Below are positions 16,496 to 26,625 of a stretch of 64,000 bases of DNA, one piece after another; the first letter of the stretch is position 1; each line of letters starts with the position of its first letter. This DNA comes from Candidatus Eremiobacterota bacterium (GTDB lineage: Bacteria > Vulcanimicrobiota > Vulcanimicrobiia > Vulcanimicrobiales > Vulcanimicrobiaceae). The position numbers and the translations under genes are program-made. Location: contig JAFAYE010000001.1 in NCBI GenBank assembly GCA_019240525.1, positions 779,300 through 843,299 of the forward strand. Reading direction: 5' to 3'. A model generated the notes under the pieces. The model was given only the letters and a program-made list of their open reading frames with translations, had not been told where the DNA came from and did not search any database.

Positions 16496-17929
16496 ATGGA
16501 GCCGGTGCTGCAAAAACGTACGAAAATCGTTGCGACTGTAGGACCGGCGTCGCGCGACCCTGCAATTCTGCGCTCGCTCTTCATTAGCGGCGCGAACGTC
16601 CTGCGGCTGAACTTCTCGCACGGCACTCGCGAGGAACACGCGAACGTCATCGCGGCTGCTCGCGAGATCTCCGCCAAGTTGGGAATTCACACGGCCATCT
16701 TGCAAGATCTGCCCGGGCCGAAAGTTCGAACCGGCCCGCTCGCCTCCGGAGTCTCCACGGTGCGGCTCGAGCGCGGTGCGAACTTCACGATCACGTCTCA
16801 ACCCGTTGCCGGAAGCGCCGAGCGGGTCAGCTCGAGCTATCCCGATCTCGCCGCCGACGTGGCCATCGGCAAGCGCCTCTACTTGCAGGATGGCCAGATT
16901 ACGTTGCTCGTTGTCGGTAAACGCGGAGACGACATCGAAACCACCGTCGAGTTCGGGGGCGCTTTGCGCGGCTCGGTCGGGATCAATTACTCTGATGGAT
17001 CGCTCAACATCCCTTCGGTTACCAATCGAGATTTCGAGTTTCTCCAATTCGGTCTGGACCACGGTGTCGATTACGTTGCGCTTTCGTTCGTACGGTCGGC
17101 CGAGGACGTCGAGCGTGCCAAAGCATTCATCGCCGAGCGCAAAAAGCGCGTTCCGGTCATCGCCAAAATCGAAAAGCACGAAGCACTTACCGAACTGGAC
17201 AATATCATCGCCGCTGCGGACGGCATCATGGTCGCGCGCGGCGACCTGGGAATCGAAGTCCCGATCGAAACCGTTCCGATCATTCAGAAACAAATCATTG
17301 CCAAATGCAATCGCGCGAGCAAGCCCGTCGTGACCGCGACTCAAATGCTGGAGTCCATGGTCGCTTCGCCACGTCCGACGCGCGCTGAAGCGACCGACGT
17401 CGCTAACGCAATTCTCGACGGGACCGACGCGGTCATGCTCTCCACCGAAACGGCACTTGGAGCCTACCCAACCGAAGCGGTGCGAACGATGGCCGACATC
17501 GCGCGCGAAGTCGAGCACCACTATCCGCACGCCGCCCTTCGCGACCGGCGGTTAGAGAACTTCGCGCCGACAATTGCGTCGTCGATTGCCGAGGCCGCAA
17601 CGCGCGCCAGCGCCGAGCTGAACATCCCCTATATCGTCACCGGCACGACGACCGGCAACACGGCGCACCACATTGCGGCATTCCGCCCGCAAGCTCGCAT
17701 CGTGGCGCTGACGCCGGTGCCCGAAGTCGCGCGGCGCCTCGCCCTGCTCTGGGGCACGCAAGCGCTGCTCATCGAATCCTATGCATCCATGGACGTTCTG
17801 CTGTACATGACCGAGCGTCACATGCTGCACGAAGGCTTGGTGCGTTCGGGGGACTCGATCGCGTTTACAACGGGAATGCCGGTCGGCTCGGGAGGAACCA
17901 ACGTGTTAAAAATCCATCAGATTCCTTAA
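16496..17929 (+). CDS. pyk: Pyruvate kinase
   Basis: 477 residues, the usual size. Converts PEP + ADP to pyruvate + ATP. Start ATG 16496 gives MEPVLQKRTKIVATVGPAS at the canonical N-terminus; earlier in-frame starts overlap the divergent gene. Visible: KIVATVGPAS, VLRLNFSHG (ADP/K+ site), the B-domain hinge LQDLPGPKVRTG, IAKIEKHE with catalytic Lys/Glu, MVARGDLGIEVP and TATQMLESM. The C-terminal allosteric domain is present (ITGTTTGNTAHHI-like TGTTTG phosphate loop). Its TAA overlaps the recN stop tail to tail. Confidence 0.97.
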   Translation: MEPVLQKRTKIVATVGPASRDPAILRSLFISGANVLRLNFSHGTREEHANVIAAAREISAKLGIHTAILQDLPGPKVRTGPLASGVSTVRLERGANFTITSQPVAGSAERVSSSYPDLAADVAIGKRLYLQDGQITLLVVGKRGDDIETTVEFGGALRGSVGINYSDGSLNIPSVTNRDFEFLQFGLDHGVDYVALSFVRSAEDVERAKAFIAERKKRVPVIAKIEKHEALTELDNIIAAADGIMVARGDLGIEVPIETVPIIQKQIIAKCNRASKPVVTATQMLESMVASPRPTRAEATDVANAILDGTDAVMLSTETALGAYPTEAVRTMADIAREVEHHYPHAALRDRRLENFAPTIASSIAEAATRASAELNIPYIVTGTTTGNTAHHIAAFRPQARIVALTPVPEVARRLALLWGTQALLIESYASMDVLLYMTERHMLHEGLVRSGDSIAFTTGMPVGSGGTNVLKIHQIP

Positions 17930-19605
17930 CGAGCGGCGTTGGATTTTCGTCCGAGCAGGGCGCGCGCGTGGCGTAGCGCGACATCGTGCGATTCTCCCGA
18001 TAGCATCCGCGCGATCTCCGCTTCACGTTCCGTACGGCTCGCGATCGAGCGCGTAACAATCGTCGTCTCAGTTTTTCGTTCGATCTTCTCGAGAACGTAG
18101 TGCCGGTCGGCCCATGTCGCGAGGGCGGCGAGATGGGTGACGCAAATGACTTGTCCACGGCGCGCTAGATCTCCGATGCGCGCACCGACGGCCGTCGCGG
18201 TGGCGCCCCCGATGCCGGCATCGATTTCGTCGAAAACCAGCGCCGACGCCGCATCCCGCGCATCGGCGAGCACGACGACTAAGGCCAACAAGACGCGGGA
18301 AAGCTCGCCGCCCGAGGCGACGCGAGAGAGTGCCCGCGGGGGCTCGCCGGCATTGGCGGCAAAGAGAAACTCGACACGTTCGGCACCGTGAGCGGTTATG
18401 CGTTCGGTGGGCTCGATCGCAACTTCAAAGCGTCCCGAGGCCAAGGCAACGTCGCTCAATTCGGAGCGCACGCGTTTCGAGAGTTTTGCCGCAGCCTTCG
18501 CGCGCACCGCGCTGAGCGATGCGGCCGACTCCGCAAGCGCACGCATAGAGGCCGCGGCCGCTGCTTCGAGACTCGCCGCCAGCCGGTCGCGCCCTTCGTA
18601 TTCGTCGACGAACTGCTGGGCCCGCGTCGCGGCCGTCGCAATTTGCTCGTCGCCGCCATATTTTCGTCTCAATCGCTCGATCGTAACGATCCGAACGTTG
18701 ATCGCCTCCAGTTCGGCCGGATCGTACTCCGCCGACTCGAGCGCTCGCGACAGGTCAGCTACGAGATCGATGACATCGGCGTGAAGCGAGGCAACGCGAT
18801 CGAGCATTTCGCGCAGCTTCGCGTCGAACTTTGCGATGCTGCCGAGCGCGGCGCTCGCGTTCCCCAGTCCAATGCCGGCGCCTCGATCGTCGGCTTCCAA
18901 GGCATCGTGCGCGGCGCGCAATCCGAGCGCAATTCGTTCGACGTTTTCGAGGTAGGCGCGGCGTTCCGTCAACCGGTCGATCTCGCCGGGCTCGAGTCGC
19001 GCTTCGTCGATCTCGCGCACGGTAAAACAGGCATCGTCGTAACGCTCGCGCGCGCGCCGTTCGTCGGACGTCAGCTCGGCAAGCGCGCTTTTGGCGCGTT
19101 CGGCATCGGCGTACGCCGACGCGACTGCGTCGCGCAGGCGCAGCGCCGCCTCACCCGCGAACCGATCCAGCAAAACCAAATGATAGGCCGAGCTGAGCAA
19201 TCGCTGCGCTTCATGCTGGCCGACGATCTCGCAAATTCCGTCGCGTACCTCCCGAATGTACGCAGCCGTGGCTGCTCGCCCGTTGAGGCGCAGGTTCGAA
19301 CGGCCCGCCTCGGTCATCTCGCGCACGACCGTGCCGAGCTCGCCATCGTCGAGCTCGAATCCGTCGAACGCCAAACGATCGCGCAATGCATCGCCCGGCT
19401 CGAACGTCAGCGCGACCGTCGCCTTTGCCGCCCCCCGGCGAACGATGTCGGCACCGGCGCGCGATCCCAGCGCGAAGTCAAGCGCGCCGATGAGCATCGT
19501 CTTCCCCGAACCGGTCTCGCCCGTAAAAATCGTCGCGCCCTGCGCGAACTCGACGACGGCGCGCTCGATCAGTCCAAAATCGTCGATCTGCAGCTGCCGC
19601 AACAT
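17926..19605 (-). CDS. recN: DNA repair protein RecN
   Basis: 559-residue SMC-like ATPase of double-strand-break repair. N-terminal Walker A GETGSGKT inside FTGETGSGKTMLIGALDFALGSRAG; coiled-coil arms with a central hinge; C-terminal ABC signature (LSRVASGGELSRVLLALV) and Walker B (ALVFDEIDAGIGG). ATG at 19605, 13 bp after nadK. It ends the long co-directional run; tlyA-nadK-recN order is conserved in many Gram-positive and other bacteria. Confidence 0.96.
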   Translation of the reverse strand: MLRQLQIDDFGLIERAVVEFAQGATIFTGETGSGKTMLIGALDFALGSRAGADIVRRGAAKATVALTFEPGDALRDRLAFDGFELDDGELGTVVREMTEAGRSNLRLNGRAATAAYIREVRDGICEIVGQHEAQRLLSSAYHLVLLDRFAGEAALRLRDAVASAYADAERAKSALAELTSDERRARERYDDACFTVREIDEARLEPGEIDRLTERRAYLENVERIALGLRAAHDALEADDRGAGIGLGNASAALGSIAKFDAKLREMLDRVASLHADVIDLVADLSRALESAEYDPAELEAINVRIVTIERLRRKYGGDEQIATAATRAQQFVDEYEGRDRLAASLEAAAAASMRALAESAASLSAVRAKAAAKLSKRVRSELSDVALASGRFEVAIEPTERITAHGAERVEFLFAANAGEPPRALSRVASGGELSRVLLALVVVLADARDAASALVFDEIDAGIGGATATAVGARIGDLARRGQVICVTHLAALATWADRHYVLEKIERKTETTIVTRSIASRTEREAEIARMLSGESHDVALRHARALLGRKSNAAR

Positions 19606-19618
19606 GGATCAGCGCCCG

Positions 19619-20449
19619 TTAACGACGAGGATCCTTGATGGAAACGCCCCACAGCATCTTTTGTTCGAGCCGCTCGAGGAAATGCAACGGCGCGGTTCGC
19701 GCAAACTGGACGCGCTTGGGGTGACAGCGGATCAGAACGCAGGAGTTGGGCGCAACCTCGCTCAGGACGTCGCCGTCGCACTCAAGGTGCGCTTGCGCCG
19801 CTTCGAGATCGGAGCTTATTTCAATGCGCGAACTCTGCGGCACGATGAGCGGGCGCGAGAAAAGCGTGTGGGGCAACAACGGCGTGACTCCAAAAGCGGC
19901 GACGCTCGGCGCAATCAGGGAGCCGCCGGCGGAGAGAAAATACGCCGTCGAGCCTGTCGGCGTCGCCACGCAGATCCCATCGGCCGCGATTTGGGTTGAG
20001 GCCCCTTCGTCGACTCGAAGGCCGAACGGCACAAGGCGCGATACCTCGCCTTTGCGTACGACGACGTCGTTGAGAGCAAAAAAGCGGCGCTCGCCGTACT
20101 CGGCTTGCAATGCGCTGCGTTCTTCGATGACGAGGCCACGCCCGACTAAGCCGGGTAGATCGGCAAGGCGCGGATCGTCTTCGTCGAGTTCCGTCAAGAA
20201 ACCCAAGCGGCCGGTATTGATGCCCAGGAGCGGAACGTCGTAGTCGACGGCGAGACGCGCCGCTCGCAAGAGCGTACCGTCGCCGCCGACCGTGATGAGC
20301 AGTGAAGCCGTCGCGGCAATTGGGCCGTCGACGACGTCGAAGCCCCTTTCGCGAAAGTCGGCCGCGATTCGCGTGGCAATCGCGCGCGCGTGCTCGCGCG
20401 CCGTATCGACATAGAGCGCGATGACATTGTTCTCGAGCGCGGGCATCAT
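19619..20449 (-). CDS. nadK: NAD kinase
   Basis: 276-residue ATP-dependent NAD kinase, source of NADP. Family motifs: ITVGGDGTLLRAAR (GGDGT), PLLGINTGRLGFLTEL, FALNDVVVRKG and the TPTGSTAYFLSAGGSLIAPS loop. Start ATG 20449 is followed at once by a second ATG; either is possible. 23 bp after tlyA and 13 bp before recN. Confidence 0.96.
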   Translation of the reverse strand: MMPALENNVIALYVDTAREHARAIATRIAADFRERGFDVVDGPIAATASLLITVGGDGTLLRAARLAVDYDVPLLGINTGRLGFLTELDEDDPRLADLPGLVGRGLVIEERSALQAEYGERRFFALNDVVVRKGEVSRLVPFGLRVDEGASTQIAADGICVATPTGSTAYFLSAGGSLIAPSVAAFGVTPLLPHTLFSRPLIVPQSSRIEISSDLEAAQAHLECDGDVLSEVAPNSCVLIRCHPKRVQFARTAPLHFLERLEQKMLWGVSIKDPRR

Positions 20450-20472
20450 AAACGCTTGCCGTCCACCTCGCT

Positions 20473-21246
20473 CTAGCCTTCGCCGAGGACCGCCTCGACT
20501 CGTGCGTCAGCGAACGGGGGGCCGGTGCGCCGCAGCTCCATCAGAAACTCGCGATTGCCGGCCGCCCCGCGCAACGGCGACGGCGTTAGTGCGACCGCCG
20601 AAAGGCCGAGCGCCGTGGCAAGGTCGCGAACCGAACGTAGGACGTCGCGGTGTGTCTGTGGGTCACGAACGACGCCTCCGCCGCCAACGCGCCCGCGCCC
20701 GGCTTCGAACTGCGGCTTCACCAGGGCGACGATCCGCCCGCGCTCGCGCAAATACGCGACTGCCCGTGCCAGGATGGTGCGAACCGAGATAAACGACGCA
20801 TCGATGACGATCAGGTCGAAGCCGCCGGGAAACGCATCGTCGGGAAGCGTTCGAAAGTTCGTGCGTTCGATCGCGCGGACGCGCGGGTCCTTGCGCAGGC
20901 GCCAGTCAAGCTGGCCATATCCCACGTCAACCGCCGTGACGCGGGCAACTCCGCGCTGTAAGAGGCAATCGGTGAATCCTCCGGTCGACGCTCCGACGTC
21001 GAGCGCGTCGAGTCCGCGGACGTCGATGTCGAATGCGACGAGCGCGCGATCCAGCTTTTCGCCACCGCGGCTCACGAAGCGTCGCGGTTGTTCGATGTCG
21101 ATGTTCGCGTCTGTTGCAATGCTATGTCCCGCTTTCGTCACGACAACGCCCGCGACGCGGACGCGCCCCTCCATGATGAGGCTGCGGGCCCGCGAGCGCG
21201 TGACTCCCTCGCGCCCGGCCACCGCCTCATCGAGGCGAATCTTCAA
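20473..21246 (-). CDS. tlyA: TlyA-family rRNA 2'-O-methyltransferase
   Basis: 257 residues: N-terminal S4 RNA-binding domain (KIRLDEAVAGREGVTRSRARSLIMEGRVRV) then an FtsJ-like SAM methyltransferase (LDALDVGASTGGFTDCLLQRGVARVTAVDVGYGQL). Relatives methylate ribose of 16S C1409 and/or 23S C1920. The TTG at 21246 overlaps the xseB stop as TTGA and aligns with the family start; the long upstream extension overlaps xseB and is Arg/Ser-rich shadow sequence. xseA-xseB-tlyA order is common. Confidence 0.92.
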   Translation of the reverse strand: MKIRLDEAVAGREGVTRSRARSLIMEGRVRVAGVVVTKAGHSIATDANIDIEQPRRFVSRGGEKLDRALVAFDIDVRGLDALDVGASTGGFTDCLLQRGVARVTAVDVGYGQLDWRLRKDPRVRAIERTNFRTLPDDAFPGGFDLIVIDASFISVRTILARAVAYLRERGRIVALVKPQFEAGRGRVGGGGVVRDPQTHRDVLRSVRDLATALGLSAVALTPSPLRGAAGNREFLMELRRTGPPFADARVEAVLGEG

Positions 21247-21497
21247 AACGGAATCTGATCGTCGAGGTCGTCGCTCTTGCCGCGTTGGCCGCCAGGGCCG
21301 CCCTTTGGCTCGGACATGGCTTCGTTGATCTGCAACTGCGCGCTTTTGAGCGATGCCTCGCATTCCCGGGCGAGCGTCTTACCTTCTTTGAAAAGAACGA
21401 TTGCGCGATCGAGTTTGGTGTCGCCGCGCTCGAGCTCTTTGACGATCGCGTCGATGCGATCGAGCTTCGCTTCGAAGCCGCTCTCGGCATCACTCAT
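21243..21497 (-). CDS. xseB: Exodeoxyribonuclease VII small subunit
   Basis: 84-residue helical subunit that forms the exonuclease VII complex with XseA. The helical-hairpin signature FEAKLDRIDAIVKELERGDTKLDRAIVLFKEGKTLARECEASLKSA is complete; a Gly/Lys-rich disordered tail ends DDQIPF, also typical. Overlaps xseA by 8 bases (21490-21497) and tlyA by TTGA. Confidence 0.95.
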   Translation of the reverse strand: MSDAESGFEAKLDRIDAIVKELERGDTKLDRAIVLFKEGKTLARECEASLKSAQLQINEAMSEPKGGPGGQRGKSDDLDDQIPF

Positions 21498-22773
21498 GGG
21501 ACATCACTCGTTCGACATTTGCCGCGAGCCTCCCGCGATGCAGTTGCGCCTCGATTCCATCGCCGGGCGAAACTTCACGTGCGTCGCGAAGCGCGCGCCC
21601 TGCAGAGGTTACGATTGCGTAACCGCGCTCGAGTGGCGCTTCGGGATCGACGGCGGCCAGGCAACTGTAGGCAAGCGCGAGCGCGTTCGTGCCTTTTGAG
21701 ATGATGCGTTCTTGCGCGGCTTCGAATTTTACCGCGGCGGTCGTTAGCCGCGTTTCGCGCGCGGCAAGGCGATGCCGCGGATTTTGCCGCTCGATCCGAG
21801 CCTCGAGCGCGAGCAATCGTTGTCGCCACCCCGAGACGCGCGTTTCGATTGCGACGCTCAGGGCTTGATTTGACGAATCGCGGCGCTGCGCAGCGCGTAC
21901 GACGAGTTGCTCGATTGCGCGAGCGAGTGCCTCGCGCTGGCGCTTCATGCGGCCGGTGACCTCGGCCCATGACCCGGCGATATACTCGGCCGCGGCAGTC
22001 GGCGTCTTGAAGACCGCATCGGCAACCTCGTCGGCGAGGTGGCGGTCGCCGGTGTGACCGATCGCGGTTACCACGGGATGGCGCGAGCGCACGATCGCGC
22101 GAACGACCGGTTCGGTGTTGAACGGGTAACGATCTTCGTACGAGCCGCCGCCGCGTAGAAGTACGATCGCGTCGACGCTCTCGCGCGAAGCGCGGTCGAT
22201 CGCATCGGCGATATCGATTTCCGCACCCGCGCCTTGAACGCGCGTCTCGATGAACGTGACCGCAACGTTGGGCGATTTCTCGCCAAGCGTCGTCTCGAAA
22301 TCGTCGGCGCCTTTTCCGCGAGCCGATACGAGCGCTACGCGCCGAGGAAAGCGAAGCAGCTCGCGCTTGCGTGCGCGCTCGAAGAGGCCCTCGAGCTGCA
22401 GCCGTTTTCGCAGCGCTTCCACCTTCGCGGCGATCGCACCCACGCCGACGGGATCGACGTGGGTCACGCGCAGCTGATACTCACTGCTGCGTTCCCAAAT
22501 GCCGATTGCTCCGGTTGCGACCACCGCGATGCCGTCGCACAGGCGCGGGAATCGCTTTGCGTCGCTCCCATAGGCAAAGCAGCGCAGGATTGCACGATCG
22601 TCCTTGAGGCTAAAAAAGACGTTTCCGCTCGGCTGCGGCTTCCAACCGGATATTTCGCCGGCGATGGCGATGTGTTGGAGTTCCGGACGTTTGTCGAGCC
22701 AGCGCCGCAGACGTTCCGAGAACTGTGAAACGGTTATCGGCGCAAGCGCGGCCGAGTCTTCGAAGAGCTTCAC
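21490..22773 (-). CDS. xseA: Exodeoxyribonuclease VII large subunit
   Basis: 427 residues. N-terminal OB-fold (ISGWKPQPSGNVFFSLKD), catalytic domain (VALVSARGKGADDFETTL, LLRGGGSYEDRYPFNTEPVVRAI, VVTAIGHTGDRHLADEVAD), then a long coiled coil and the C-terminal LERGYAIVTSAGRAL strand. Degrades single-stranded DNA with XseB. GTG start overlaps the pbp1A stop as GTGA (22770-22773). Confidence 0.96.
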   Translation of the reverse strand: MKLFEDSAALAPITVSQFSERLRRWLDKRPELQHIAIAGEISGWKPQPSGNVFFSLKDDRAILRCFAYGSDAKRFPRLCDGIAVVATGAIGIWERSSEYQLRVTHVDPVGVGAIAAKVEALRKRLQLEGLFERARKRELLRFPRRVALVSARGKGADDFETTLGEKSPNVAVTFIETRVQGAGAEIDIADAIDRASRESVDAIVLLRGGGSYEDRYPFNTEPVVRAIVRSRHPVVTAIGHTGDRHLADEVADAVFKTPTAAAEYIAGSWAEVTGRMKRQREALARAIEQLVVRAAQRRDSSNQALSVAIETRVSGWRQRLLALEARIERQNPRHRLAARETRLTTAAVKFEAAQERIISKGTNALALAYSCLAAVDPEAPLERGYAIVTSAGRALRDAREVSPGDGIEAQLHRGRLAANVERVMSHE

Positions 22774-24893
22774 CTGTGCCGACGTGGTAAGGGAGAGGCC
22801 GACGGAAGCGCGGAGTCTGGAGGCACGGTTGGCGCGGGCGGGAGAACGTCGGGCGGCTTCGCATCGGGCGGCGGAAGCGTCGGTTCGGGGAGGTAGGCAC
22901 CCGATTCGCTCGTGCTCTCGTTGGAGTTGGAAGTGTAGGCGTCGATCGATCCGCCGCAGCCGTATTGCGGTTCGGTCCCCTTCAAATAATATTCGTATCC
23001 GCCGCTACCGCAGCCGGCGACTTTCGCGACCTCCTCAACGGGGAAAGGAAAGTCGTGCGCCGGCGTGCCGGCGAGCGCGGCTTTCATGAAGCGCGCCCAG
23101 ATTCGCGCCGGCACGTTTCCGCCGTAGGACTCGACCATCGGCGTATAGTCATCGTTGCCAAGCCAGACCGCCGCGACGAGATCGGGCGTGTAGCCGACAA
23201 ACCACGCGTCGCGAAAACTCGACGTGGTCCCGGTCTTGCCCGCAGCGGGCCGGCCGATCACGGCGTTGGGATATCCCGTGCCGTGGTTGATGACGTCTTC
23301 GAACATCGACGTCATGATGAATGCCGTCCCGGCGCTGACCACGTCGGTCGCTTGCGGAAAGCGGTCGTCGAGCACGTTTCGGCCCAGCGAATCCTTCACG
23401 ACGCGAAACGGCGTCGGATCGACGTGTAATCCTTGATTGGCAAGCGTCGAATAGCCGCTCGCCTGATCGAGAACCGTAACACCCGAGGAACCAAGCGCGA
23501 GCGAAAGATTCGCTTCAAGCGGCGAGTTGACGCCCATGCGGTGCGCATAATCGATGACGCGATCCAGGCCGACGCGTTCGGCCAGCTTGACGGCGACGAT
23601 GTTGCGCGACAACGTGAGCGCTTGGCGCAGGCTTATTGCCCCCATGTAACTATTGTCGTCATCCATCGGCGACCATTGCGTGCCGTCCCCCATGGGATAG
23701 CTGACGGCCGTATCCTCGATGATCGTCGAAGCGGGGATTCCTTCGTCGATCGCAGCAGTATAATCGTAAATCTTGAACGACGATCCCGGCTGCCGGTGCG
23801 CCTGCCACGCGCGGTTGAATTGATTGTGCAGCGAAAATCCGGCGCCTCCGACCATCGCGAGGATCTCGCCCGTCGACGGCCGCAATGCCACGAGCGCTGC
23901 TTGGTGCGCGCCGATTCCCTCCGAAGCCGCCGCGCGAACTCCCCACGTCACCGCTTCCTGCGCGATGTTTTGCATGCGCGTATCGAGCGTGGTATACGCC
24001 TGCAGTCCGCCTTCGTCGACGACGTCCTTGCCAAAAAGATGTTCCAGCTGCGCGATAGCATAGGTCGTGAAGTACGGAAAGCGATAACCCTGAAGCCCCG
24101 GCGGACGCTGCGCGATCAGACCTAAGGGCGCATCGGCGGCGGCATCGGCCTGGGAGCGCGTGATATATCCGCTCTCCACCATGCGCGCCAGCACGTGGCG
24201 CTCACGGTCTTGAGCCAGCGCAAAGTTGGAGAAAGGCGAGTAGTCCGACGGAGCCGCGACGATGCCGGCGAGCATGGCGGCCTGCGCCACGGTCAAGTCT
24301 CCGACGCTACGGCCAAAATAGGTGTGCGCTGCAGCATCAACGCCGTAAGCGCCGGCACCGAGATAGATAATATTGAGATAGCGCTCGAGGATTTCGTCCT
24401 TCGTGTAATAGCGTTCGATTTCGATCGCGAGGAGCGCTTCCTGGACTTTGCGCGAAAGCGAGACCTGGTCGTTGAGAAAAAGGCGGCGCGCGAGCTGCTG
24501 AGTGATGGTCGAGGCGCCTTGAAACTGTTGATGGGTTAAGTCGGCGAATCCCGCACGCACGATGCTGCCGAAATCGACGCCGTGATGACGGTAAAAGTTA
24601 TGATCTTCGTTAGCGATAAATGCATCGCGGACGATCGGAGGTACGCCTGCAAGCGGTACCCAGATGCGGTTTTCCTTGTAGACCGAAGCGAGCAACGCTC
24701 CGTCCCGCGCGAAGATGCGCGTCGAGCTCGCGGGTTGATAATCGGCCATCCGGCTGATGTCGGGCAAGTTGCGCGCATATGCCGAAACCATGCCCGCGAC
24801 CGCGCCGATCGAGAAGAGCGCGAGCATCAGCAGCGCGACGAAAAAGCCGCGCCATACGCGACGGCTCCGGCGAGCCCGTCTACGCTTTGGCAT
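22770..24893 (-). CDS. Class A penicillin-binding protein (PBP1A type)
   Basis: 707-residue bifunctional peptidoglycan synthase. One N-terminal membrane helix (about 14-38), a GT51 transglycosylase domain with EDHNFYRHHGVDF and QGASTITQQLARRLFL, and a transpeptidase domain with SSFK (catalytic Ser), SRN and KTGTTS motifs. The C-terminal tail is Pro/Ser-rich with three cysteines (CGSG, YGCGG). It sits between nusB and xseA, an insertion into the otherwise conserved accC-nusB-xseA order, overlapping nusB by 14 bases. Confidence 0.95.
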   Translation of the reverse strand: MPKRRRARRSRRVWRGFFVALLMLALFSIGAVAGMVSAYARNLPDISRMADYQPASSTRIFARDGALLASVYKENRIWVPLAGVPPIVRDAFIANEDHNFYRHHGVDFGSIVRAGFADLTHQQFQGASTITQQLARRLFLNDQVSLSRKVQEALLAIEIERYYTKDEILERYLNIIYLGAGAYGVDAAAHTYFGRSVGDLTVAQAAMLAGIVAAPSDYSPFSNFALAQDRERHVLARMVESGYITRSQADAAADAPLGLIAQRPPGLQGYRFPYFTTYAIAQLEHLFGKDVVDEGGLQAYTTLDTRMQNIAQEAVTWGVRAAASEGIGAHQAALVALRPSTGEILAMVGGAGFSLHNQFNRAWQAHRQPGSSFKIYDYTAAIDEGIPASTIIEDTAVSYPMGDGTQWSPMDDDNSYMGAISLRQALTLSRNIVAVKLAERVGLDRVIDYAHRMGVNSPLEANLSLALGSSGVTVLDQASGYSTLANQGLHVDPTPFRVVKDSLGRNVLDDRFPQATDVVSAGTAFIMTSMFEDVINHGTGYPNAVIGRPAAGKTGTTSSFRDAWFVGYTPDLVAAVWLGNDDYTPMVESYGGNVPARIWARFMKAALAGTPAHDFPFPVEEVAKVAGCGSGGYEYYLKGTEPQYGCGGSIDAYTSNSNESTSESGAYLPEPTLPPPDAKPPDVLPPAPTVPPDSALPSASPLPRRHR

Positions 24894-25277
24894 TGGCGAC
24901 GGCGCTCAGTACGCCATTGACGAAGCGCCCAGAATCTTCGGTGGAGAAGCGCTTCGCAAGCGAAACGGCTTCGTTGATCGCAACCGCTTTAGGAGTCTGC
25001 GGACGGCATTGAAGTTCGTATGTAGCCATTTCGAGTAGCAGCCGATCGATGGTCGGCAAACGCTCGAGCGCCCAACCTTCAAGCAGCGGACGCACGATTT
25101 GGTCGGCCTGCTCGGCGTATTCGAGCGTCCCCAACGCGAGTTCCTCGACGAAGGCTCGCTGCTCCCTATCGGCGCCCTCGCCGACGATTTCGCCGACCGC
25201 TTCCCTTGGTTCGCGATCGCCGATGACAACGGAGTACAACACCTGCAACGCCTGCTCGCGCGCGACTCGTCGAGAGC

Positions 25278-25281
<4 letters not shown>
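24880..25281 (-). CDS. nusB: Transcription antitermination factor NusB
   Basis: 133-residue all-helical RNA-binding protein of rRNA antitermination complexes. Matches the family over its length: REQALQVLYSV, FVEELALGTLEY, LERLPTIDRLLLEMATYEL, AINEAVSLAKRFSTEDSGRFVNGVLSAV. ATG overlaps the accC stop as ATGA (25278-25281). Confidence 0.95.
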
Positions 25282-26624
<1,343 letters not shown>

Positions 26625-26625
26625 G

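Noticed and set aside
16436-17530. Long minus-strand ORF antisense to pyruvate kinase
   Set aside because: Codon-bias shadow; no domain, and the sense gene has complete pyruvate kinase motifs.
18388-19638. Long plus-strand ORF opposite recN
   Set aside because: Arg-rich shadow of a GC-rich gene; recN motifs are intact on the minus strand.
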